In this document: piece after piece, positions 29,088 to 36,335 of the stretch
Layout: every line of letters starts with the position of its first letter
Numbering within the stretch: position 1 is the first letter of the stretch
DNA from: Paenibacillus sp. RC334
Lineage (GTDB): Bacteria > Bacillota > Bacilli > Paenibacillales > Paenibacillaceae
NCBI RefSeq assembly: GCF_030034735.1
Contig: NZ_CP125370.1
Location: forward strand, 1,240,001-1,304,000
Direction: 5' to 3'
DNA: 64,000 bases
Notes under the pieces: generated by a model
Database searches by the model: none
Seen by the model: only the letters and a program-made list of their open reading frames with translations
What the model was told of the DNA's origin: nothing
Made by a program: the position numbers and the translations under genes

Positions 29088-29483
29088 GTGAATATTATTG
29101 AGGCAGCGAACCGATTTAATATAGATGTAGACAATATTTTACAACGGTTTGAAAAGGAAATTACAGAATATATACAACAACAGCAACAAGCCGTATGACA
29201 TTATACGCAGCAGCACATATCTGAGCAGTTTACTCGTTTTCTACACGAATTAGCCTTTTATTATTTAAGTAAGGGTATATACCCAGATGGTTTTGAATAT
29301 TTATTAATATGCTTGGGGAAATCTTCTATTATAAATAATAAATCATGTATAATTAAGTGTATAGGTTTGTTTGAGCTTTTTAGAGAACAGGCATTTTCCG
29401 AAACAAAAGCAGCCTACCAAAAACTCATTAAAGAGGTGTACGCAAATGAAAAGAAAAATCGCGATAATGTTGTTGGCGACTAG
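29088..29483 (+). pseudogene. RNPP/Alo-type quorum-sensing receptor, C-terminal remnant with in-frame TGA
   Basis: From the GTG at 29088 one frame runs 131 codons, broken only by a TGA at 29196-29198. The first part reads NIDVDNILQRFEKEITEYIQ, and the part after the stop FLHELAFYYLSKGIYPDGFE followed by helical TPR-like sequence ending KNRDNVVGD at 29483. The N-terminal HTH and most TPR repeats are absent. The end overlaps the start of a small secreted-peptide gene, the arrangement of receptor-peptide pairs such as AloR-AloP of Paenibacillus, Rap-Phr and PlcR-PapR. The identification rests on this arrangement and the helical pattern, not on a search. Confidence 0.6.
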
Positions 29484-29565
29484 CTTTCTTTTGGTACTGT
29501 TTGTTCCTACTCAGGTACACGATTCTTTAATCAGAGTTCTTTTTGATCAACATGGAAGCGGTTGA
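29446..29565 (+). CDS. Putative signalling propeptide (AloP/Phr-like)
   Basis: A 39-residue peptide. It has a basic start and hydrophobic Sec signal (MKRKIAIMLLATSFLLVLFV) followed by PTQVHDSLIRVLFDQHGSG. It begins inside the 3' end of the receptor remnant in another frame, with AAGAGGTG about ten bases upstream. Size, export signal and overlap match quorum-sensing propeptides whose C-terminal residues are cut off and re-imported; the HGSG end resembles the His-Gly-rich signal I recall for Paenibacillus Alo peptides. A terminator follows. With its receptor broken it may be an orphan or a decoy signal. Confidence 0.6.
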   Translation: MKRKIAIMLLATSFLLVLFVPTQVHDSLIRVLFDQHGSG

Positions 29566-29596
29566 TAATATATGCTAAACATTAAATTCTAATTCA

Positions 29597-29623
29597 GGAC
29601 CAGCTCAAGGGCTGGTCTTCTTC
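29597..29623 (+). terminator. Terminator after the propeptide gene
   Basis: GACCAGC and GCTGGTC pair around TCAAGG, followed by TTCTTC. A close copy of this hairpin lies at 31784-31808. Confidence 0.7.
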
Positions 29624-29708
29624 TATATATCATACATGTTTTCTTTATTTATCCATCATAGATTTAGAAATAACGCTTTAGACTAAGAATGTGAAAGGAG
29701 GGATTGGG

Positions 29709-29890
29709 ATGAGAAATAAGAAATTTTGCAACATTCCTTAGAAACGGACAGAAAGAAGCTCTACAATCTGCAAAAGATATGGATCGGATAATTCTAGTGT
29801 GCTCAAGCAGTCCAACGTTCTGGATAAAAACTTATCAATTAGTATAATGAACCTTCTATGCAGCACATGAAAGAAACTACTGTGTAAAAA
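29709..29890 (+). pseudogene. Decayed copy of the Spo0E-like gene
   Basis: The ribosome binding site (AAAGGAGGG) and ATG are kept, but the frame is broken within a few codons. Stretches such as CGGACAGAAAGAAGCTCTAC and GTGTGCTCAAGCA match the intact spo0E-like gene at 31894-32073, and both copies are followed by the same block GAACTTTTGGCGGGTGACTC or a near copy. It is a degraded paralogue. Confidence 0.65.
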
Positions 29891-30123
29891 ATTCGTTCTT
29901 GGGCGAGGAACTTTTGGCGGGTGACTCATTTTATCATTATTTAATAAAATATTTTTATTTCAATAGCCACAGCTATCTTTATGAAATATCAGATTCATCA
30001 AAAATAAACAAATAATCCTGAAAAGACAAAATACGACATCGTTTTTTGATATAAACGGCATATTAAAATATTTTCGGCTGTGTGCTAGTCTTTATACTAT
30101 AAATAACATAAAGGGGTGCAATT

Positions 30124-31260
30124 ATGTTAAAATTTATAAAGAAAATTGTTAGTCCGATACTTGTTATTTCTTTTTTAACCACCTCATTCATAGCATCGCC
30201 TGCATCAGCAGACGTAGAAAAGGAATTGACGTCAAAAGCTAAACCCAATTCGTCTTTTTCTACATTGGTAGATAACATTGTGCAAGGAAAAACCGAACTA
30301 AGAATCAATACCCTTAAAGAAACAAATGTTACAAAAGACGAAGCCTTAAAACAATATGCTAAAGCTTTTGATATTGTAGAAAAGTATATTGCAGAAAAAA
30401 ATATTAAAATCAATCAAGATCTCGACAACATTGAATATCAAAGATTTATAAAGTCATTAGGGGTATCACTTGATGACTTTTCAGAGTCTGACAGACAAGA
30501 GATTGTGAAGCTAGTTAAGTTTGTGGATTTATACGAAAACGCTGAGAAAAATAAGATTATTAATAACCTTAAATCAAAATTATATGCAAAGTCCATTAAT
30601 GAGAAAGACTTAGCGGAACTGTTGGAACTTGTACCAGTATCCTTATCTGAGGCTTCAACAGTTGAGGCTCCTACAACTGTTGAAGCCTCAGTTTATCAAG
30701 AAAAGGCGGACATAAAACCGTTAAGATATGCAAATGGATACAGTTCAGTTAATGCAAGAGACTATGCTTACAAATGGTGGGATGACCGTAATCCAACTTA
30801 CTCTAAGTACTACGCCGATTATTTTGGTTGTTCTGTAAGTAGAGCATGTTGGAATGACTGCACCAACTTTGTTTCACAGGCATTATACGCTGGTGGTATG
30901 CTGGAATGGGATGGTTTATATTTAACTGGTGATGATGCTTGGTACTTTAGAAATGGCTCCCCCTTTAAACCATCTCATAGCTGGGGGGGTTCAAATAATT
31001 TCTATAATCACTGGAAGTATAGAGCTAAATTAGCATCTATTACAAACGATATGTCAATGGGAGACCCAGTAAATGCTGACTTCAATAATGATGGTGACAT
31101 CGATCATACAGCTATTATAACTGAGTTTACGAATGGCCGTTTCTTTTTGACTCAGCATACAATAGATAGAAAAGACGCTCCCTTATCTACTTGGTATTCA
31201 AATGGGTACAAGGTTTATGCATGGAAAATGAGTACTGCAAAAAGAAGCCCAAATGACTGA
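30124..31260 (+). CDS. Secreted amidase-domain protein (Amidase_6-like)
   Basis: A 378-residue protein with a signal peptide ending near ASPASA (residues 22-29), a helical Lys/Glu-rich middle (to about residue 190) and a C-terminal putative amidase domain of about 170 residues. Catalytic-type residues are Cys in WNDCTNFVSQAL and His in DIDHTAIITEF, as in NlpC/P60-like CHAP folds. It probably acts on cell-wall peptides outside the cell. A short repeat GTTGAGGCTCCTACAACTGT lies at about 30661. It starts with AAAGGGGTG. It may form an operon with the lipoprotein gene nine bases downstream. Confidence 0.82.
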   Translation: MLKFIKKIVSPILVISFLTTSFIASPASADVEKELTSKAKPNSSFSTLVDNIVQGKTELRINTLKETNVTKDEALKQYAKAFDIVEKYIAEKNIKINQDLDNIEYQRFIKSLGVSLDDFSESDRQEIVKLVKFVDLYENAEKNKIINNLKSKLYAKSINEKDLAELLELVPVSLSEASTVEAPTTVEASVYQEKADIKPLRYANGYSSVNARDYAYKWWDDRNPTYSKYYADYFGCSVSRACWNDCTNFVSQALYAGGMLEWDGLYLTGDDAWYFRNGSPFKPSHSWGGSNNFYNHWKYRAKLASITNDMSMGDPVNADFNNDGDIDHTAIITEFTNGRFFLTQHTIDRKDAPLSTWYSNGYKVYAWKMSTAKRSPND

Positions 31261-31268
31261 GGTGTTTT

Positions 31269-31637
31269 ATGCGCTTGATTTGTTTAGTATTATTAATAAT
31301 CCTTGCATCATGCTCAAATGTAACAGACAGTTCGACCAAGGAGGTTAGTACTGAATATGAAAATGTTCAGGAACTTAACAATTTACCTGTTCCCAGCACT
31401 GCCATCGAAGTCGATGAAAAATCTGCTAGAGATTTAAAGAACTATAAAATTCCTCAGTCCTTTGAAAATTTTAATGCTTCATATCAAGAAAAACTCAAAG
31501 GTGAGGGATGGGAAATAACTGAAGTCGAGAGCAACAAGGTAATATCAGTAGAGAAAAAAAATATCAAATACTTACTGATTATCACTAAAAGCTCTGACAC
31601 TCAAACAACCAATGTTACAGTTAGAGATAATTTTTAA
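31269..31637 (+). CDS. Small lipoprotein of unknown function
   Basis: A 122-residue protein with a lipoprotein signal (MRLICLVLLIILASCSN, lipobox LASC, Cys15). The mature part is Lys/Glu/Ser-rich with no known domain. It is nine bases downstream of the secreted amidase gene and is closed by a good terminator, so the two are probably made together; it could modulate that enzyme, but nothing in the sequence shows this. Confidence 0.75.
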   Translation: MRLICLVLLIILASCSNVTDSSTKEVSTEYENVQELNNLPVPSTAIEVDEKSARDLKNYKIPQSFENFNASYQEKLKGEGWEITEVESNKVISVEKKNIKYLLIITKSSDTQTTNVTVRDNF

Positions 31638-31662
31638 GACCCCACACGGGGTCTTTTTTTTA
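31636..31662 (+). terminator. Terminator after the lipoprotein gene
   Basis: AAGACCCC and GGGGTCTT pair around ACAC, followed by eight Ts. Confidence 0.9.
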
Positions 31663-31783
31663 CTCTTATTGAGTTAATCAAGCTTTATATACTCAGCCAG
31701 CCAGATTCATCGTGAATTAGTGATTTGTTGATATTATTCGTTAGCGACTGATAATCTTATGCTAAATGTTAACTTTAATCAAA

Positions 31784-31808
31784 GGCCAGCTCAAGCTGGT
31801 CTTTTTTC
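31784..31808 (+). terminator. Terminator upstream of the spo0E-like gene (copy of 29597-29623)
   Basis: GGCCAGC and GCTGGTC-type arms around TCAA, followed by six Ts. It is preceded by a sequence resembling the end of the propeptide gene (AGCGACTGATAAT against AGCGGTTGATAAT at 29555-29567), so it seems to be the terminator of a lost second propeptide gene. Confidence 0.6.
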
Positions 31809-31893
31809 TATAAATCGGACATTTTTTCTGAATTTATTCATCCTCATAATAGAAATAACCTCTTACACTAAGATCATAAAAGGAGGAATTGTG

Positions 31894-32073
31894 ATGAAAA
31901 AGCAAGAAATTTTACGATATCGCTTGGAAAAGAACAGACAGAAGCTCTACGATCTTCAAAAAGAACACGGATTGGATGATGCACGTGTGCTCAAGCAATC
32001 TATGCTTCTCGACGAACTCATCAACCAATACAATCGGATCTTCTATACAAATGTAAAAAAGCCGACTGCTTGA
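31894..32073 (+). CDS. Spo0E-like aspartyl-phosphate phosphatase
   Basis: A 59-residue protein from the ATG at 31894, with AAAGGAGG upstream. Two helices are predicted; the second carries SMLLDELINQYNRIF, matching the family signature SQxLDxLxxxY. Members of this family dephosphorylate Spo0A-P and delay sporulation. The gene sits in a repeated block whose other copy (29709-29890) is decayed. Confidence 0.8.
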   Translation: MKKQEILRYRLEKNRQKLYDLQKEHGLDDARVLKQSMLLDELINQYNRIFYTNVKKPTA

Positions 32074-32161
32074 AAGCAATCGACCTCTGAGCGAGAAACT
32101 TTTGGCGGGTGACTCGCTCTATTATTTTATCATACATGCCTTAAAATCAGAATGATTCATA

Positions 32162-32689
32162 TTAAAAATGTACAGCCTCCGTTGCAAGCAAACGTACAAA
32201 ACGATTACCGAGCATCTCATTGTGGTGTGCAACGATTTGTTCGCCACTCAGCACTTTACTATTAAATGTACTGTGCGCATCCGACACAAGCACATTATTC
32301 TGGTACCCCAGACTGTAGGCGTTCCGACAGGTCGTGTCGAGGCAGAACTCGGTTTGCATCCCCGCAATGATGAGCCGATCAGCTCCCAGTTCCTTGAGCA
32401 CATTGTCCAATTCGGTTTGGTAAAAGCTGTCCCAGGATGTTTTACGGACAATTCGCTCATGGGGAAGGGGACGCACTGCATCGGCTATGGCCCAGCCTAC
32501 ACTGTTTTCCCGGAAATCCTCATCCGCTTCATCGGTATGCTGCACAAAAATCACCGGTGTACCTGCAGCTCTGGCTCTGGTCAAAAGCTGCTGCAAATGC
32601 TCTACAACTTCCTGCTCTCGGTACAGCTTCTCATCATACATAAACATAGCTTGCTGCACGTCAATTATGAGTAAAACGTTTTGTCCCAT
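32162..32689 (-). CDS. Isochorismatase-like cysteine hydrolase
   Basis: A 175-residue protein from the ATG at 32689; 23 residues upstream in frame lack a ribosome binding site and family match. The catalytic triad of the fold is visible: Asp10 (LLIIDVQQ), Lys83 (RKTSWDSF) and Cys116 (GMQTEFCLDTTCRNA). It is probably a nicotinamidase or other amide hydrolase; the substrate is not clear. It is divergent from tsaE. Confidence 0.85.
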   Translation of the reverse strand: MGQNVLLIIDVQQAMFMYDEKLYREQEVVEHLQQLLTRARAAGTPVIFVQHTDEADEDFRENSVGWAIADAVRPLPHERIVRKTSWDSFYQTELDNVLKELGADRLIIAGMQTEFCLDTTCRNAYSLGYQNNVLVSDAHSTFNSKVLSGEQIVAHHNEMLGNRFVRLLATEAVHF

Positions 32690-32824
32690 CGTTTCGATTC
32701 CCTCCCTGTATGTTTCATCTATCTTACAATAGCATGTCTTCATGCCTTGCGGCGACATAAGGTGAACTATATAATAAAGGACAAGTTGGCACGGTCCGAT
32801 TCGGACGAAAGGTGATTAAAATAT

Positions 32825-33304
32825 ATGAAAATTTCGCAGGAACAGTTTACGTTCCGTTCTGCCGGAGAGGCTCAGACCGGGACTTTGGCAGGGTTTTTGG
32901 CAGCCAAAGCGGTTCCCGGAACGGTGATCGTGCTGGATGGAGACCTGGGAGCGGGCAAAACCGCTTTTTCCAAAGCCTTTGCCAGTCATCTGGGTGTCCC
33001 GGGTATCGTAAACAGCCCCACCTTTACGCTCATTAAGGAGTATGAAGGCCGATTGCCCTTGTACCATATGGATGTGTACCGTATTACACAGGATGAGGCA
33101 GAGGATCTTGGGCTGGACGAATATTTTTACGGGACAGGCGTATGTCTGGTCGAATGGGGCAGTATTATACCAGATATGTTGCCGGAGCAGCGGCTTCACA
33201 TGTATATAGAAACAACGGATGTGGAGGAGCGCTTGATTCACCTTACCGGGTACGGCGAGCCTTATGAACAATGGTGCCGCAGTTTGCGGGAGAATGGAGT
33301 TTGA
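32825..33304 (+). CDS. tsaE: tRNA t6A37 threonylcarbamoyl transfer ATPase TsaE
   Basis: A 159-residue P-loop ATPase (YdiB family). Walker A GDLGAGKTAFSKAF is near residues 39-52 and the family motif PTFTLIKEYEG and YHMDVYRI follow. It regulates the TsaBD complex in t6A synthesis. It is the first gene of tsaE-tsaB-rimI-tsaD, the order seen in Bacillus. Confidence 0.93.
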   Translation: MKISQEQFTFRSAGEAQTGTLAGFLAAKAVPGTVIVLDGDLGAGKTAFSKAFASHLGVPGIVNSPTFTLIKEYEGRLPLYHMDVYRITQDEAEDLGLDEYFYGTGVCLVEWGSIIPDMLPEQRLHMYIETTDVEERLIHLTGYGEPYEQWCRSLRENGV

Positions 33305-33307
33305 AGC

Positions 33308-34144
33308 ATGCAAAGAGAGCATACAGATGAGAATGTAAAGCCGCGTGAGCGGTTTTTGGCGTTAGATACAGCGACGACCGTGATGGCGGCCGCTCTGATG
33401 AACGGAAAAGAGTTACTGGGAGAAAGCAATGTCTATGGCGAACGCAATCACTCGGTGCACGTGATTTCCGAATTGGAACGGCTTCTGAACGAAGACGGGC
33501 TGACACGAGATGATGTGGACGGCATTGCGGTGGGTGTGGGACCGGGGTCTTACACAGGCATTCGCATTGCGGTGACCGCAGCGAAAACACTTGCTTGGGC
33601 CTGGGGAGTCCCGGTGACATCCGTATCCACTTTGCAGGCGCTGGCCTGGGGCGGTTGGAGCCGTGGCACCGAGTCGCAGGGGCAAGAAGCTGGAAGTGAG
33701 TTAGCAAGTATACACTCGCCCGGAGAGCAGGCGGCAGACTGGATTGTTCCAGTGCTGGATGCAAGGCGCGGACAGGTTTACACAGGCTTGTTCGCAGCGA
33801 ATGTGGACGGCAATACCGGGATTCCGCAGCGTCTGGAACCGGATGCGATCCGATTGATGGCCACTTGGACTGAGGACCTGCTGCAACGGCTGGAGGCTTT
33901 GCCGTCCGAACAGCGCCCTGCGGTCATTTGGCTGGTCGGTGAAACGGCGGTTCACGCAGAAACAGCCGAGCGCCTGCGTGCATGGAGCGAGCTTCGTATC
34001 GTACCGTATGAGCTGGAAGGAAGATGGGTTGGCCGCCTTGGGGCGGATAAGCTGCTTCGTCAGGAACATGACGAGTTACATACGCTGGTTCCAAACTATA
34101 CCCAGTTGGCGGAGGCGGAAGCCAATCTGCTTCGTCAGCGCTGA
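33308..34144 (+). CDS. tsaB: tRNA t6A37 synthesis protein TsaB
   Basis: A 278-residue protein of the ASKHA fold: LALDTATTVMAAALMNG at the N-terminus and GIAVGVGPGSYTGIRIAV, the TsaB signature. It partners TsaD as an inactive paralogue in the complex. Three bases separate it from tsaE. It is longer than the 230-residue family norm because of a loop near residues 120-140 (RGTESQGQEAGSELASIHSP). Confidence 0.92.
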   Translation: MQREHTDENVKPRERFLALDTATTVMAAALMNGKELLGESNVYGERNHSVHVISELERLLNEDGLTRDDVDGIAVGVGPGSYTGIRIAVTAAKTLAWAWGVPVTSVSTLQALAWGGWSRGTESQGQEAGSELASIHSPGEQAADWIVPVLDARRGQVYTGLFAANVDGNTGIPQRLEPDAIRLMATWTEDLLQRLEALPSEQRPAVIWLVGETAVHAETAERLRAWSELRIVPYELEGRWVGRLGADKLLRQEHDELHTLVPNYTQLAEAEANLLRQR

Positions 34145-34152
34145 AGAGAGCG

Positions 34153-34677
34153 GTGAACAACATGGCAAAGAACATACAACGGGAAGAAAAGCTGGAGTTT
34201 CGACTGATGCAGCTGGATGATATTCCCGATGTGCTGGCGATTGAGCATGAAGCGTTCACGCTACCGTGGACGGAAGAAGCGTTCCGCAATGAATTGACGA
34301 TGAATCATTTTGCTAAATATATGATTATGGAGCTGAACGGACAGGCCATCGGCTACGCAGGGATGTGGACGATTATGGACGAGGCTCATATTACGAATAT
34401 TGCCGTTCGTGAGGCCTATCGCGGGCGCAAGCTTGGAGATAAGCTGCTGGACGAGCTAATGCAAACGGCCTCTTATCTGGGGATGGAACGCATGACGCTG
34501 GAGGTACGGGTGACGAATCGGATTGCTCAGGGCTTGTATGAGAAAAAAGGCTTTAAGCCAGCGGGCGTCCGTAAGGGCTATTATTCGGATAATAACGAGG
34601 ATGCCGTGATCATGTGGGCGGATCTTCCCGCACATGGGGCATCCGGTGAACAGGAAGGAAGCGTGCAGAAGCAATGA
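34153..34677 (+). CDS. rimI: Ribosomal protein S18 alanine N-acetyltransferase RimI
   Basis: A 174-residue GNAT acetyltransferase with the acetyl-CoA loop [15 protein letters not shown] and [20 protein letters not shown], typical of RimI. A GTG at 34153 and an ATG at 34162 are possible starts. It acetylates the N-terminus of ribosomal protein S18 or other proteins. It overlaps tsaD by four bases (ATGA). Confidence 0.9.
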   Translation: MNNMAKNIQREEKLEFRLMQLDDIPDVLAIEHEAFTLPWTEEAFRNELTMNHFAKYMIMELNGQAIGYAGMWTIMDEAHITNIAVREAYRGRKLGDKLLDELMQTASYLGMERMTLEVRVTNRIAQGLYEKKGFKPAGVRKGYYSDNNEDAVIMWADLPAHGASGEQEGSVQKQ

Positions 34678-35738
34678 CGCAAGAGGAAAAAGCAGGTACA
34701 GGCGCCGCCTCTGGCGAGCCTTGCTATATACTGGCAGTGGAGACGAGTTGCGACGAGACAGCTGTGTCCGTCGTGAAAAATGGCACCGAGGTGCTTTCTA
34801 ACCTGATTTCCAGTCAGATTGAAACACATAAAGCCTTTGGCGGAGTTGTGCCAGAGGTGGCATCCCGCAAGCATGTGGAGAGCATTACCTACATGCTGGA
34901 CGAGGCCATGCAAGCATCGGGAATTACGCCCCGCGAGCTTTCGGCGGTTGCCGTGACGCAAGGACCGGGACTGGTCGGTGCGCTGCTGGTGGGCATTGTC
35001 GCCGCCAAAAGCGCCGCCATGGCGTTCGGCAAGCCGTTGATCGGAACCCATCATATCGCAGGACATATTTATGCAAATCAGTTGGAGCATAAAATCGTAT
35101 ATCCATGCATTGCTCTGGTCGTATCGGGTGGGCACACGGAGCTGGTATGGATGGAGTCCGAGGGTCATTTTCACCTGATTGGCCGCACACGGGATGATGC
35201 GGTTGGGGAAGCCTACGACAAGGTAGCCCGTGCTATTGGATTTCCGTATCCCGGTGGTCCGCACGTAGACCGAGTGGCTCATGAATCGGAGGAAACTATC
35301 ACCTTGCCGCGTGCATGGTTGGAGCCGGATTCCTATGATTTTAGCTTTAGTGGCTTGAAATCTGCGGTGTTGAATGTGATCAACCAGACGAAAATGCGCG
35401 GAGAAACCGTTCATGCCGGAGCCATCGCAAGAGGCTTTCAAGAGTCGGTCGTGGAGGTGCTGGTGGAAAAAGCAATTCGTGCCATGCGTGAATACGGCGC
35501 GAAGCAACTGCTGCTATGCGGCGGTGTTGCCGCCAATCGCGGACTGCGGACCGCACTTCGCGAACGTTGCGAGCGTGAAGGCATTGAGTTGCTAGTACCA
35601 TCTATGAAATATTGTACGGATAATGCAGCCATGATTGGTGCGGCAGCTTTCGCCAAGTGGAAGCGCGGAGAAAACACCTCGCTGGACATGAAAGCTGATC
35701 CCGGGCTGTCTCTGGAAGAGTGGTCCGTCCAATCTTAA
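34674..35738 (+). CDS. tsaD: tRNA N6-adenosine threonylcarbamoyltransferase TsaD
   Basis: A 354-residue Kae1/TsaD enzyme: N-terminal [16 protein letters not shown], metal-binding HHIAGH (HxxxH) and [10 protein letters not shown] plus CTDNAAMIG in the C-terminal half. It transfers the threonylcarbamoyl group to A37 of tRNA, using TsaB and TsaE as partners. The operon ends here with a good terminator. Confidence 0.95.
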   Translation: MTQEEKAGTGAASGEPCYILAVETSCDETAVSVVKNGTEVLSNLISSQIETHKAFGGVVPEVASRKHVESITYMLDEAMQASGITPRELSAVAVTQGPGLVGALLVGIVAAKSAAMAFGKPLIGTHHIAGHIYANQLEHKIVYPCIALVVSGGHTELVWMESEGHFHLIGRTRDDAVGEAYDKVARAIGFPYPGGPHVDRVAHESEETITLPRAWLEPDSYDFSFSGLKSAVLNVINQTKMRGETVHAGAIARGFQESVVEVLVEKAIRAMREYGAKQLLLCGGVAANRGLRTALRERCEREGIELLVPSMKYCTDNAAMIGAAAFAKWKRGENTSLDMKADPGLSLEEWSVQS

Positions 35739-35789
35739 TTGGAGAGGCATTGGCTAGTGAGTAGAAGGTAAGTGAAGAAAGTGGATAGG

Positions 35790-35818
35790 GACACGACTCA
35801 TTTGGGTCGTGTCTTTTT
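35790..35818 (+). terminator. Terminator of the tsaE-tsaD operon
   Basis: GACACGAC and GTCGTGTC pair around TCATTTGG, followed by five Ts. Confidence 0.88.
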
Positions 35819-36032
35819 ATGTAATATATAAGCTAAATTCGAAAAATACGTATACATCACTATATATAAAATTCAAGAGGCATAAATACAGGAATTTGAG
35901 CCGGGGAATTTTACTGTCTAATTCTCCCGCAACATTCGTCATGATGTTGCACGATTTTTCAGCATTCATCAAAAAAATCTGAAATTTAATACTCCCCGAA
36001 CAATGATATGATTTGTCAAGTTGTGAACAAAG

Positions 36033-36269
36033 TTATCCACATATCCCGTCCGAAATGTGGATAATCAAGCTCGAAGCAAGCAGCTTAAGACTTTTTTGGG
36101 ATGCAAGAACAGGGGGCATTTTGCATCTTTAGGTTTTGAGAAATCTGTGGATAATGTGGATAAAAGGGTGGATAAATTTGGCTTTCATATGAAAATGGCT
36201 TTTTATCAATAAAAAAATGGCCCTAAAGGCCATTTTTCAATACATTTCATGCACATATTCTGTGGATAT
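36033..36269. promoter_or_regulatory. Cluster of DnaA boxes between tsaD and the ABC-F gene
   Basis: Four perfect TTATCCACA boxes: 36033-36041 (plus) and, on the minus strand, 36056-36064, 36146-36154 and 36155-36163, the last two back to back. Two one-mismatch boxes are at 36167-36175 and 36261-36269. The region is AT-rich and gene-free (35739-36335). In B. subtilis a DnaA-box cluster that limits re-initiation lies, as I recall, between gcp and ydiF, the same two genes. Confidence 0.85.
36211..36238. terminator. Bidirectional terminator, serves the ABC-F gene
   Basis: ATGGCC and GGCCAT pair around CTAAA, with A-runs on one side and T-runs on the other, inside the DnaA-box region. Confidence 0.75.
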
Positions 36270-36335
36270 CTTTGTGTATAAAAAGACGAATGGGGCAAAT
36301 GTGAAATTTTTAAGGCCATAATTGTGAAGCAGATC

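Noticed and set aside
34581..35507. 308-codon minus-strand frame over tsaD
   Set aside because: Antisense to tsaD, which has every family motif; the translation looks random.
36001..36335. Chromosomal replication origin
   Set aside because: DnaA boxes are present, but there is no dnaA or dnaN gene, no clear AT-rich unwinding element with DnaA-trio repeats was identified, and the neighbours are tsaD and an ABC-F gene. A DnaA-titrating cluster fits better.
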